A stretch of 51,758 nucleotides of DNA from a virus. The first letter of the stretch is position 1. Every line of letters starts with the position of its first letter. Location: positions 1 through 51,758 of the IMG/VR virus record IMGVR_UViG_3300030060_000545. One strand, 5' to 3'. Shown piece by piece: positions 38,180-47,592 of this stretch. A program made the translations under genes and the position numbers. Under the pieces are notes generated by a model, which made no database searches, had not been told where the DNA came from, and was given only the letters and a program-made list of their open reading frames with translations.

Positions 38180-41100
38180 ATGTCTACTGATTGGAATGAA
38201 GTTCTAACAAATAGTTATAAAACAAACCCTTTAGAAACAACATCTTCATCGTCTTTTAAACCTATTAAAGGTAGAGACGATGCATTACGCTATGCAATGA
38301 AAATGGGTATGTCTGATTCTATGCGTGGCATACAACAAATGTATGGCAACATTGCAAATGATGAAGAACTTCTAGAGTCTTTAAAATCTAAAGACGAAAA
38401 ACTAAAACGAATATTAGAACATCCTAAATATGGTAGTGATGCGTTAAAGTATTACTTAGGCTCTGCTGTAGCACTTGACCCTGTAGGTTGGATACCTTTT
38501 GTAGGTTGGGGAAAAAAAGCTGATACACTTGGTAAAGCTACAAGATATGGTGCAGGTATGGGAGGAGCATATGGTGGTGTAGCTTATGTAGGAGAAGGAG
38601 AAAGTAGACTTTATAACACAGTAGCTTCTGCTACATTAGGAGGAACTTTAGGATATGGAGCAGCTAAAGTAGGTAAAGCAGTTTCTAAATACTTAGGTAA
38701 AGAAGATGTAAACTTTGCTCCATCTATTACAGATAGAGAACAAAAAAATTTAGAAGATAGAGCATTACTTTCTCGTATGGATAAAACTCCAACACAAGAA
38801 GAAATGGATGAAGCTATTAATAAAACTATTAATAGTTTACGAGATGAAAAGCCTAGTGAAATGATGCCATCAATAAAATCTTTTTATCAAGAAAATGGTG
38901 GTAATAAACTTTGGGATGTAGCAGTTCAAAACTGGGGAACAGGTTTAGTAGGAGCTGCAGCAGGTTTAGGAGGTTATAATGCTTTTGATGACCCTGAATC
39001 TACAGAAGCTCAAAAAATTACAGCAGGTTTAATTTTAATGTTAGGTGGTGGATTAGCTACAAAAGCTATAGGTAAATTTGCACTTAATGATGAAGATACT
39101 GTATCTACTCTTATGTCAAAAGGTATTGTAGATAATTATGGTTTACCAAAACAATATACAGAATTAGTTAAAAAAAGTTTTGGTGATGTTAATGCATTGT
39201 CGCACAGATTTATTGAAATAGTTAGAAAAACACAAACATTAACACCAGAAGAAAATAAAGTATTATATGGAATGATATCAGGAGAAATAGATAATCTTCC
39301 TGATTTAGTTGGGTTTAGTAAAGAAGCAAGGTCAGTTATTAAAGATACTGGACAAGCTATGGTTGATGCAGGTCTGCTTTCTGAAAAAGTATTTCAAAAA
39401 AATGTAGATACTTATTTACATCGTAGTTACATGAAACATGTAATGAAACCTGACGGTGACCCTAATGTTTATCAAGCATCTAGAGAATTAAAAATTATTG
39501 GTGATGAATTAAAACCAAGAGGTGCATCTAATGAAAAAGTAATTACTATTAAAGCTTATGAAAATAGTTTTAATCCTAAAAGTAAAAATTTTGGAAGATA
39601 CTCAGACTATGAAGTACAACCTGTAGTAGCTATGGTTTCTTCTTCTGTTTATGATAAACGTATGGAAAAACTAGCTCGTAAAAAAAGATTTACACTAGAA
39701 GATTATAGACTAAATAAAACTATTACAGACGTTAGAGATTGGAAAGTTGTTGATGAAGCAGATGGAACAACATACTTAGAAAGTACAAAAAAAATTAATT
39801 TACGTAGAGATTATAATAAAGAAGAAAGAGTAGCAATGGGAGAAATTGAAGACGCTTCTTTTGCAATAGCTGAAACAGGTAGACTTATGACAAATGATTT
39901 AGCTATTTATAAACTGTATGAAAATATTGCTAAATCATCTGATTTATCTATGCCTAAAGTTGCATTTGATGCAAAAGTAGCTCAAGGATTAATTGATGAA
40001 ACACAATGGATAAGAGTAGCTGATGATTCTGTAGCTTCTAATATTGGTAAAATAGATGGAGAACCTATAAAAAGATATGGACAATTAGCAGGTCGTTATA
40101 TTCCTAAAGAAGTTTATAAAGATTTAACTAAAATAAATAAATTAAAATCTGAAGACGGAGCACTTTTAAATGGTTATCTAGCTACAAATAGACTTTGGAA
40201 AAAAACTAAAACAGCTTGGAATCCCGTAGTTCATGTAAACAATACAGTTTCTAATATAATTCTTTATGACCTAGCAGATGCTAATTATAAATTTATGGCA
40301 CGAGGTTTTGATGAATTACGTAAAGGTTATGAGAATGCAGCAGATGCAGACTTGTATAGACTAGCTCAATCATATGGAGTATTTGATGTAGATATGGTTA
40401 GCAAAGAATTAAATAAAGAAGTAAACGAAACTTTATCTAAAACTTTACAAAATTTATCTGATGAATTAAATCCAGAAATTGTAAATGCTCAAAATTATTC
40501 TGCACAAACTTTTAAACAATTAGCATCTAAAGGATATAAAATGACAGCAGGTAAACTAGAAAGTTTATATCAGTCAGAAGATGCAGCATTTCGTATGGGA
40601 TTGTTTATGGATAGAATTTCTAAAGGAATGAGTCCTGCAGAAGCTGCTGCAGATGCTAAAAAATGGTTTATTGATTATGATATTAATGCTCCATTTATTA
40701 ATTTTATGAGAAGATTCCCTACTCCATTTTTATCTTATACTTATAGAGTAGTGCCTTTACTTGCAGAAGCAGCTATTAGAAGACCTTGGAAGTTTGCTAA
40801 ATGGTCAACAGGTGCTTACATGTTAAATGAAGCAGGTAAAAAATATGGAGCAGGAAACGAAGAAAAAGAAAGAATTTTAATGAGAGATGCCATGAAAGAA
40901 AAACTTTTTGGTATTCCTTTCTTACCCGGAACTACAATTAAAACTCCATTTACTTCTGAACGAGGAGAAGATATTCCTTTATATTTAGATGTTAAAAGAT
41001 TTATTCCGGGTGGTGATGTATTTTCTCTTGGAGAAAAAAGTATTGGTATACCTATACCATTTACAGATAAATCTATTAAAATACCTGAAACATTAGCTCC

Positions 41101-43081
41101 TAGTTTTGGAGCACCCGGAGAAATTTTCATTCCCTTGCTTACTGGAGTTGACCCTTTTACATTACAAAAATTAGATGGGTTAGGTATGGGTAATGATGAT
41201 AAAGTTAAAATGCAACATATACTAAGTAGATTAACTCCGAATATTCCTTCTACTGCTTTAACTTATCCTTTGTTTGGTAACACAGATAACTGGTATCCTT
41301 TTAGTCAATCATTTGGTTCTAAAAAAATTAGTAAAGCTTTTCGACAGGCAGAGACAGGAGCTTCATCTAGATTTGCTACAGATTTTACACCTTTTGAAGC
41401 TATTATGAGTACCTTTGGTTTTAAACTACAACCAGTACAATTTGAAAAACTTATGGGCATTAAGAATGCAGAGTTTTCTAGAGGATATGCAACTGCACGT
41501 AAAAAAATATATCAATTAGGAAAACAAGTCAGAGAAGGTAGTATGTCTGTAGAAGAAGCACAAGAAGAAGCACAAGAAGTTTATGAAAGACTAGAACAAT
41601 TAACTAATAAATATAACGCTATACAAGACCAACTTAAAAGAGTTGAAAAGAGTTTAGGTGGTATGGTTAGACATCAATATAGTTTAGGTGGTAGTGTTCA
41701 AGTTCCTTTAGCTGAAGAACTACAAGCATTACAACTACAAGCAGAAAGTGGACAAGCTACTACATTAGACAATCAAGATTTATATAGAGAAACATTAAGT
41801 GATTTACAAAAAGCACAGCCACGAAAACCATTAAGCATCGGTGGTGCTGCAACAAAACTTATTAAACTTTATCATGGGTCAGGAAAAACATTTGATGTTT
41901 TTGATAAAGATAAATCTATTATGGGATTAATGGGTAAAGGTTTATATTTTACTCCTGATAAAAAAACAGCAATGAAATATACAGATACATCTCCAAAAAA
42001 TCTTAAAAAGATGTATGGTAAAAAATATATAGATGAAATAATAGAATCTAAAAAAGATGCTATGGATAAAATCTTATATGAAGTAGAAGCTTCATTAGCT
42101 GATAATGAAGTTTTATTAGTTAATACTTTTAAAAAACAAGACAAAGATATACAACAAAAATTAAAATCTTTAGTTAATGATTATAATTTAACTGTAGATT
42201 ATAATTCAAAAGGATTAGTAAGTCAAGTGTTAAAACAATTAGGAGATGAAAGTTCTAATATTTTACCTATGTATGGTATTAAAGCTATTAAAAAAGATTT
42301 TACTTCTTCCCCACTAAAAGGTAAAACTTTAGGAGGAGATATAGAATATTCTATTTTTGATGAAAGTATTTTAGATATTAAAAAACGTATTCCTTTAAAT
42401 CAAGGAAACTTAGTTAGTCAAGAAGATGACCCTGCTGATACTAAGATAGAAGGTACAAATGTAACCTTTAATGAAATGGCAGGTAAAGTAGAACAAAAAA
42501 CTCCAGAGCCTGTAACTCAAATACCTGCAGGACAAGAGTTTACTCCTGTTGAAACAGTACGAACTTTAGATTTAATTAGAGAAAATAGAGGTGATGCAGT
42601 TGCTGATTCTTTACAAAGATTTGGAAACAAAGTAGCAGAAATAGAATCTAATAATATGCCTAGTAGAATACAAGATATTGAACTTGACAATGGACAAATA
42701 ATTGCAGATGGTCCCGGAAGAGGTAAATATCAATATGAAATGTTTTATAGAGGTGGTTCAGGTGCTGCAAAAACTGCAATAAATAGCACTATAAATTTAT
42801 ACAAAAAATATAATCAAAAAGTTCCTGAAGAATTATACAAATTATCTTTACAAGAAGATGTTGATTTTTCTAAACTACCCGAATCTTTACAAGATGATAT
42901 ATTTTATGCTAGTTCTGCACAAAAGAAAGAGTTTAAATTAGATGATTTAGCAAGTGGAAAACTATCTGAAAAAGACGCATGGTTAAATTATCATTGGGCA
43001 GGTAATGATGAAGAAAGAGGAAAGAAAGCTAAACAATGGGAAGAAAGATTTAAAGAAATCGAACAAAGCTTGACAAATTAA
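38180..43081 (+). CDS. giant internal virion protein with ADP-ribosyltransferase-like and lysozyme-like domains, 1633 aa
   Basis: The largest gene. Residues 1-700 are helical with Gly/Ala-rich hydrophobic patches. Around 640-900 is a segment common in phage ejection proteins (NPVVHVNNTVSNIILYDLAD; RRFPTPFLSYTYRVVPLLAE). At about 1225-1400 is an ADP-ribosyltransferase-like domain: YHGSGKTFDVFD (H1232), GKGLYFTPDKKTAMKY (Y1256) and IEYSIFDESILDIKK (E1389), the H-Y-E pattern of polyvalent-protein ARTs. At about 1450-1600 is a lysozyme/transglycosylase-like part (KVAEIESNN, E1487/E1489; GPGRGKYQYE). It would be injected with DNA, open peptidoglycan and modify a host target. The domains are motif calls. 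Confidence 0.7.
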   Translation: MSTDWNEVLTNSYKTNPLETTSSSSFKPIKGRDDALRYAMKMGMSDSMRGIQQMYGNIANDEELLESLKSKDEKLKRILEHPKYGSDALKYYLGSAVALDPVGWIPFVGWGKKADTLGKATRYGAGMGGAYGGVAYVGEGESRLYNTVASATLGGTLGYGAAKVGKAVSKYLGKEDVNFAPSITDREQKNLEDRALLSRMDKTPTQEEMDEAINKTINSLRDEKPSEMMPSIKSFYQENGGNKLWDVAVQNWGTGLVGAAAGLGGYNAFDDPESTEAQKITAGLILMLGGGLATKAIGKFALNDEDTVSTLMSKGIVDNYGLPKQYTELVKKSFGDVNALSHRFIEIVRKTQTLTPEENKVLYGMISGEIDNLPDLVGFSKEARSVIKDTGQAMVDAGLLSEKVFQKNVDTYLHRSYMKHVMKPDGDPNVYQASRELKIIGDELKPRGASNEKVITIKAYENSFNPKSKNFGRYSDYEVQPVVAMVSSSVYDKRMEKLARKKRFTLEDYRLNKTITDVRDWKVVDEADGTTYLESTKKINLRRDYNKEERVAMGEIEDASFAIAETGRLMTNDLAIYKLYENIAKSSDLSMPKVAFDAKVAQGLIDETQWIRVADDSVASNIGKIDGEPIKRYGQLAGRYIPKEVYKDLTKINKLKSEDGALLNGYLATNRLWKKTKTAWNPVVHVNNTVSNIILYDLADANYKFMARGFDELRKGYENAADADLYRLAQSYGVFDVDMVSKELNKEVNETLSKTLQNLSDELNPEIVNAQNYSAQTFKQLASKGYKMTAGKLESLYQSEDAAFRMGLFMDRISKGMSPAEAAADAKKWFIDYDINAPFINFMRRFPTPFLSYTYRVVPLLAEAAIRRPWKFAKWSTGAYMLNEAGKKYGAGNEEKERILMRDAMKEKLFGIPFLPGTTIKTPFTSERGEDIPLYLDVKRFIPGGDVFSLGEKSIGIPIPFTDKSIKIPETLAPSFGAPGEIFIPLLTGVDPFTLQKLDGLGMGNDDKVKMQHILSRLTPNIPSTALTYPLFGNTDNWYPFSQSFGSKKISKAFRQAETGASSRFATDFTPFEAIMSTFGFKLQPVQFEKLMGIKNAEFSRGYATARKKIYQLGKQVREGSMSVEEAQEEAQEVYERLEQLTNKYNAIQDQLKRVEKSLGGMVRHQYSLGGSVQVPLAEELQALQLQAESGQATTLDNQDLYRETLSDLQKAQPRKPLSIGGAATKLIKLYHGSGKTFDVFDKDKSIMGLMGKGLYFTPDKKTAMKYTDTSPKNLKKMYGKKYIDEIIESKKDAMDKILYEVEASLADNEVLLVNTFKKQDKDIQQKLKSLVNDYNLTVDYNSKGLVSQVLKQLGDESSNILPMYGIKAIKKDFTSSPLKGKTLGGDIEYSIFDESILDIKKRIPLNQGNLVSQEDDPADTKIEGTNVTFNEMAGKVEQKTPEPVTQIPAGQEFTPVETVRTLDLIRENRGDAVADSLQRFGNKVAEIESNNMPSRIQDIELDNGQIIADGPGRGKYQYEMFYRGGSGAAKTAINSTINLYKKYNQKVPEELYKLSLQEDVDFSKLPESLQDDIFYASSAQKKEFKLDDLASGKLSEKDAWLNYHWAGNDEERGKKAKQWEERFKEIEQSLTN

Positions 43082-43098
43082 TTTTAAGAACCTATAAT
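43070..43098 (+). promoter_or_regulatory. consensus promoter for the terminal membrane/lysis genes
   Basis: TTGACA (43,070-43,075), 17 bases, TATAAT (43,093-43,098), a perfect match overlapping the end of the giant gene. The next ATG (43,104) is only five bases after the -10 box, so transcripts would start at or inside that codon. Confidence 0.85.
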
Positions 43099-43103
43099 AA
43101 ACT

Positions 43104-43349
43104 ATGTTACTTTACAGAGAATCAGATTTAGATAGTGCTTGGCACATTGATTGTAAAGCAAGAACAAAACAAAACATACCGTGGCTTCCTAGAGAAGACT
43201 TTAGAGACATCTACGAAAAATTAGTAGCTTTTCATATTAATAAAGCATTGCAAGAACAAACATTAGAACTTGACAATGATGTTCCTGAGTGGGTACAAAT
43301 TGCAGTTCGTAGTACATTAGATGAATTAGAATTAGATTTAGACGAATAA
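43104..43349 (+). CDS. hypothetical acidic protein, 81 aa
   Basis: Not recognised. A soluble acidic protein with early aromatic and basic residues (ARTKQNIPWLPREDFRDIYE) and an acidic C-terminus. Its ATG lies at the predicted transcription start, with no room for a ribosome site, so it may be translated from a leaderless message. It shares its last base with the next start (TAATG). Confidence 0.6.
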   Translation: MLLYRESDLDSAWHIDCKARTKQNIPWLPREDFRDIYEKLVAFHINKALQEQTLELDNDVPEWVQIAVRSTLDELELDLDE

Positions 43350-43780
43350 TGGGAATACCTTTTGAAATAATTACAATGCTTGGTTCTACCATACTTGGTG
43401 GACTTATGAGTATGTGGTCGCAATCAATAAAAGCTAAACAAGCTCAACAGGCTATGTTAATGGAACGAGCTAAGTTTCAAGCTGAAACTGTTAAAGATGC
43501 TAGAGAATATGAGAACGCAGGTTTTCAATGGACTAGAAGAATTATTGCACTTACAGCTATATTTTCTATTGTAGTATTTCCTAAAGTAGTTGCTGTATTT
43601 TTTCCAGAAATTTCAGTAGTTGTAGGATATACAGAATTTAGACCGGGATTTTTCTTTATACCTGAAAAAGAAGTAATGGCATGGAAACAAATGTACGGAT
43701 TAGTAATTACTCCTCTAGACACTAACTTAGTTGGTGCTATAGTAGGTATGTATTTTGGAGGTAGTTTAGTTAAAAAATAA
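43349..43780 (+). CDS. multi-pass membrane protein, holin candidate, 143 aa
   Basis: Hydrophobic segments lie near residues 3-22 (IPFEIITMLGSTILGGLMS), 62-85 (RRIIALTAIFSIVVFPKVVA) and 123-140 (DTNLVGAIVGMYFGGSL), with a charged coiled region between the first two. The size and three segments fit a class I holin or similar small membrane protein. It follows a strong promoter late in the genome, the usual place for lysis genes. Holin function is inference. Confidence 0.5.
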   Translation: MGIPFEIITMLGSTILGGLMSMWSQSIKAKQAQQAMLMERAKFQAETVKDAREYENAGFQWTRRIIALTAIFSIVVFPKVVAVFFPEISVVVGYTEFRPGFFFIPEKEVMAWKQMYGLVITPLDTNLVGAIVGMYFGGSLVKK

Positions 43781-43917
43781 TGGAAAAAACTATCAACGAT
43801 ATAATAAATAAAAACAAAAATGAACCTCAAGATAATTGTTACAAAGGATTATTTTGGGATTTAGAAACCAGAAAATTCCTAAGATGGAATGAACTTAATA
43901 AAAAGGAGCGTAAATAA
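43780..43917 (+). CDS. hypothetical protein, 45 aa
   Basis: ATG overlaps the preceding stop (TAATG). The product is polar and Lys/Asn-rich with an aromatic middle (CYKGLFWDLETRKFLRWNEL). No membrane segment or family. Tight coupling supports a real gene. Confidence 0.5.
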   Translation: MEKTINDIINKNKNEPQDNCYKGLFWDLETRKFLRWNELNKKERK

Positions 43918-43918
43918 A

Positions 43919-44005
43919 CTGAAAGCAGTGACCAGTAGTGTCTGCGTTATATGTATTGTGGCTTGGTTTTACGTAATAGTTTCGGGATACTATTACTTTT
44001 TCTAA
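43919..44005 (+). CDS. possible 28-aa membrane peptide with CTG or GTG start
   Basis: AAGGAG ends ten bases before a CTG at 43,919; a GTG follows at 43,928 in frame. The product is one hydrophobic helix with several Cys, Tyr and Val (TSSVCVICIVAWFYVIVSGY). It has no ATG start and is very short, but hydrophobicity, ribosome site and place in a membrane-protein cluster argue for it. Confidence 0.38.
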   Translation: MKAVTSSVCVICIVAWFYVIVSGYYYFF

Positions 44006-44089
44006 CCACTACTAAGACTAAAGAGTAAATTAAAAGAACGCTATTGTTAGCTTCACAGGGAAGTTGCACTTTAAAATTATAAAAACAAA

Positions 44090-44482
44090 ATGGGAGACGA
44101 ACAATATCCTTCAGGTAGATTTGGTGGAGACATGGACAGGAATGAGGTTGAAATTGACCTCAATAAGTTCATGGCTTTGCTACAGGAGAAGTCTGAACTT
44201 AAAGATAGAATCCGAGAACTAGAGGATGAATACAATCGTAACCCTTTCCAGAAAGTAATATTTATAGCCGAAGCTATTGATAGTTGGAGAATTATTCCAA
44301 GAGCTTTTTTAGGTGTATATATGTATTTATTATACTATACAACTTTTTGGTTTATGGCTTTACCTGAACCAACATTTGAACAATCAGGTTTAATCTCAAT
44401 AGTTGTAGGAGCAGGTGCAGCTTGGTTTGGTCTTTACACAAACTCACATAAAACAGATTTTTCTAAAGGAGATAAAAAGTGA
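44090..44482 (+). CDS. membrane protein with two helices, possible holin, 130 aa
   Basis: A charged N-terminal half with a coiled coil (LLQEKSELKDRIRELEDEYN) precedes two membrane helices (FLGVYMYLLYYTTFWFMAL and GLISIVVGAGAAWFGLYT) with a short loop. Both ends would face the cytoplasm. The form fits small holins of marine phages and minor membrane proteins alike. The TGA overlaps the GTG start of the next gene. Confidence 0.5.
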   Translation: MGDEQYPSGRFGGDMDRNEVEIDLNKFMALLQEKSELKDRIRELEDEYNRNPFQKVIFIAEAIDSWRIIPRAFLGVYMYLLYYTTFWFMALPEPTFEQSGLISIVVGAGAAWFGLYTNSHKTDFSKGDKK

Positions 44483-45486
44483 AAAAAGGGGTGATATTAC
44501 TTTTATTAAGTAGTTTATTTATATATGCAGACCAAACAGGAGATTGTACAGCAGGTGAACAATATTGTGAACAAAATAGTTTAGATACAACTAATACTAC
44601 AACTACTACTAATACAAATACTAATACAAATACTAACACAAATACAAATACAAATACGAACACAAACACTAATACTAATACAAACACTAATACTAATACC
44701 AATACAAATACTAATACGAACACAAATAACAGTACGAGTACTAATTCAAATACTAATGTTAATACAAACAATACAACATCAGATAATACAAATACAAATA
44801 TAAATACATCAACAAGTACCAATAATTCTACAGTTAATCAAACTGTTACAAATAATACTACATCAACAAATACTAATAACAATACATCAGTTTCTACAAA
44901 TACAAATGTTAATAAATCTACTTCGGAATCAAACGTCACGACTGATAACACGAATAATAATACCAATAATAACAATACCGTATCTGATAATACTAATAGA
45001 AATATTAACGAGTCAAATTCTACCCAAACTATAAATCAAAATGTTAAAACTAAAGCTCCTCCTGCTTCTGCTATTGCTCCTAGTATCATGTCTTATTCAC
45101 AGGATTTATGTACAACAGGAGTTTCAGGGGCTTTTCAAGGGCAGATATTTGGTATCTCAGGTGGGAAAGCAGTACGTGACGAAAACTGTGAACGATTAAA
45201 ACTTTCTAAGTATCTATACGATACTGGTATGAAAGTAGCTTCGGTGTCTATATTATGTCAAGACTCAAGAGTTTTTACTGCTATGGAAATGGCAGGAACT
45301 CCATGCCCTTATCAAGGTAAAATTGGAAAAGATGCAGAACAAGCTTGGAAAGAAAATAAACAAGACAGACCAGATTATCAAGAACTTAAAGAAAAATATA
45401 TAGCACATTGTAAGACTACCAGAAATGGAAAAGGAAAAAAGAAATCAGGAAGAACTTGTCGAAACGAGTTCTATTCATCAAACTAA
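44479..45486 (+). CDS. secreted protein with long Asn-Thr repeat, 335 aa
   Basis: The GTG start overlaps the preceding stop (GTGA). A signal peptide is clear: KK, then VILLLLSSLFIYA. From about residue 36 to 195 the protein is almost only N, T and S, including some 20 consecutive Asn-Thr pairs (about 44-83). A cysteine-containing C-terminal domain follows (QGQIFGISGGKAVRDENCER, SILCQDSRVF, AGTPCPYQGKIG), of a type I recall from other marine phages, function unknown. It would be exported to the periplasm or surface with the repeat as a spacer or stalk. A virion decoration or lysis role is possible. Confidence 0.6.
   Translation: MKKGVILLLLSSLFIYADQTGDCTAGEQYCEQNSLDTTNTTTTTNTNTNTNTNTNTNTNTNTNTNTNTNTNTNTNTNTNTNTNNSTSTNSNTNVNTNNTTSDNTNTNINTSTSTNNSTVNQTVTNNTTSTNTNNNTSVSTNTNVNKSTSESNVTTDNTNNNTNNNNTVSDNTNRNINESNSTQTINQNVKTKAPPASAIAPSIMSYSQDLCTTGVSGAFQGQIFGISGGKAVRDENCERLKLSKYLYDTGMKVASVSILCQDSRVFTAMEMAGTPCPYQGKIGKDAEQAWKENKQDRPDYQELKEKYIAHCKTTRNGKGKKKSGRTCRNEFYSSN
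44596..44730 (+). repeat. hexanucleotide-type Asn-Thr coding repeat
   Basis: Tandem (AAT/AAC)(ACA/ACT/ACG/ACC) pairs encode an Asn-Thr alternation. Third positions vary widely, so selection seems to act on the protein, not on the DNA repeat. Slippage could still change its length. Confidence 0.85.
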
Positions 45487-47581
45487 AAGTGACTTACGAC
45501 AAGTACTTGAACTTTTGGCTGCACTTACAGTTGGAATTACTCTTTTAGTTGTTTCATTAAAAGTAACAGCTTCCTATATATACGAGAACAATCAAAACCT
45601 TTTTGACCTAACAAATCAAACAGGCACTACAAATCTAAACTCAGGTGACGACCAGTTATCTGCAGCATTTAATCTAGACAATTCCTTTACATTTTATGGC
45701 ACTGCTTACGACTCAGCACGTATGGCTACGAATGGTTGTCTACATTTTGGTTTAGGTACAGGCAATATAAACTATAATAATTATTGTGGTGATTATACAC
45801 CTGACCCTTTACCTCAATATACTAATACAATGTTTCCTTTCTGGACAGATTTAATTAGAGATAATAATTCTAAGATGCTTGCTAAAAACTTTAATGATAA
45901 AGCTGTGTTTGGTTGGTACAATATGAGAGAGTATAATCGAAGTGGTTCAGACAATAGCTTTGAAGTTGTGTTGTGGAACAACAATACCTTTGAGTTTAGG
46001 TATGGTGAGTTAGACATCATACAACATGATGTTCTTATAGGTGAACAAGGAAGTACATCACAATACTACCAGTACCTTTTTTATGATGAATGTAATACAG
46101 GTACAACAAATATAGCAGGTACATGTGTAAATGTAGACTGGAATAACTCGTCAAATAATACATTGTTAGAAAATGGTGGTAGTTTATATGGTGTAGGTTC
46201 AGGAAACAGTATTGATTGTAGTGACCCTCTAAACGATATTAGTTGTTCTGGCTATGCAGCAGCTTATTTAACACAGCAATGTAATTTAAATTCTTTATAT
46301 GATATGTCATGCCCCTTTTATTGGGAAGCCTATGATGACCAACAATGCGATGAAGACCCACAATATGCTCCGTTCTGTGCAGGATATAGAATGGAAAACT
46401 CAATAGCTTATTTTGTCGAAGAAGAGTTTGACTATGGATACGAAGAAGAATATAATATAATAGAACAAGATGAATATTTTCAGGATAATGAAATATATTT
46501 AGTAGAAATTGAACCTATTGAAGAATGGTACGAAGAAAGTTTTGAATGGGAAGAAGAACCCTACGAAGAATATATAGAAGTCTGGACTGAACCAGAAGAA
46601 ATATTTATTAGTTTTGAACCACGAAATGAATTTGTAGAAATTTTTGACGTTGAAGAACTTATAAGTTTATATGAATTTGAAACAATAATTAGAGAGGAAT
46701 TAGAAAATGATGTTAGACATGATGAAACAAACGAGAGAGAAAATTTTGAAACTTTGGAGGAACTTGAAGAGTGGTTTGAAGAAACTTCAGATGAAGTTGC
46801 AGATTTGGGTAGACCCGAAGAACGAGTGGTTATGGAAGAAACCAGAGGAAATCAAACCGAAGAAGAAGAAATCAACGAAGAAGAAAGCACCGAAGAAAAA
46901 AGCTCAGTAAGAATGTCAGCTTTGGCAGTTGTAGCTAATACTATACAAACTGCTAGAAATAGTGTTTCTGGCTCCATAAGTGGCTCTAGTGCAACAAATA
47001 GCTCTAATGTGTCTAGCAGTAGTACATCAAGTAATACGGGTGGAATTAGCACTACAAACTCTCCTAGTATTTCTGACCAAGTAGTTTCAGCAACTGCACA
47101 AAACCAACAAGTTTTATCTATGAGTAGTGATAACGGAAGTTTTTCTAATGGAAATGTCACTGTAACATTTATGCCTGACGCAAATGGTGCACAAAATGTA
47201 GCAATAGTAGATGTTCAAGTACAAGATATGCAGGGTGAAATAGATACTGCAATATCAGGTGTAATGACAGCTAGTGAAGCTGACCAAATTGCAGACACAA
47301 TTATTGCAAATAACATTAAAGAACAACAAGAACAAGCAGAGCAAGAACAAGAAGAAACAGGACAGTATGCAGACAGTACCACTTTGGTAGCATATTTAGG
47401 ATATGTTGCAGGTTTTGATGCTTATAAACAAGCTCAGATACCACAACAACAAACGTGGTACGAACCTAGAACTATTTATACAGATACAGTATTAGCAGAT
47501 AATACACAAGCTTTTTATGGATTAGCAGGTGCTAGTCTTGAAACATTGGGTGACATGATAAACATGCAACCAAACTTATAA
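45425..47581 (+). CDS. membrane-anchored extracellular protein with NIDO-like domain, 718 aa
   Basis: One membrane helix (about residues 30-50, ALTVGITLLVVSLKV) is followed by an outside domain resembling nidogen-type (NIDO) folds: FTFYGTAYDSARMATNGCLH, then FPFWTDLI and YLFYDEC, with several Cys. Next come a Cys-rich part, a very acidic stretch (about 335-485, largely E, Y, F and W), a Ser/Thr/Asn linker and a helical C-terminus. The long overlap (62 bases) with the previous gene makes the start uncertain. Adhesion, superinfection exclusion or virion attachment are possible; NIDO is by pattern only. Confidence 0.55.
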   Translation: MEKEKRNQEELVETSSIHQTKSDLRQVLELLAALTVGITLLVVSLKVTASYIYENNQNLFDLTNQTGTTNLNSGDDQLSAAFNLDNSFTFYGTAYDSARMATNGCLHFGLGTGNINYNNYCGDYTPDPLPQYTNTMFPFWTDLIRDNNSKMLAKNFNDKAVFGWYNMREYNRSGSDNSFEVVLWNNNTFEFRYGELDIIQHDVLIGEQGSTSQYYQYLFYDECNTGTTNIAGTCVNVDWNNSSNNTLLENGGSLYGVGSGNSIDCSDPLNDISCSGYAAAYLTQQCNLNSLYDMSCPFYWEAYDDQQCDEDPQYAPFCAGYRMENSIAYFVEEEFDYGYEEEYNIIEQDEYFQDNEIYLVEIEPIEEWYEESFEWEEEPYEEYIEVWTEPEEIFISFEPRNEFVEIFDVEELISLYEFETIIREELENDVRHDETNERENFETLEELEEWFEETSDEVADLGRPEERVVMEETRGNQTEEEEINEEESTEEKSSVRMSALAVVANTIQTARNSVSGSISGSSATNSSNVSSSSTSSNTGGISTTNSPSISDQVVSATAQNQQVLSMSSDNGSFSNGNVTVTFMPDANGAQNVAIVDVQVQDMQGEIDTAISGVMTASEADQIADTIIANNIKEQQEQAEQEQEETGQYADSTTLVAYLGYVAGFDAYKQAQIPQQQTWYEPRTIYTDTVLADNTQAFYGLAGASLETLGDMINMQPNL

Positions 47582-47592
47582 CGGAGAAAAAT

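Noticed and set aside
44463-44822. Val/Phe/Leu-rich minus-strand frame
   Set aside because: It is the reverse of the Asn-Thr coding repeat, with no ribosome site.
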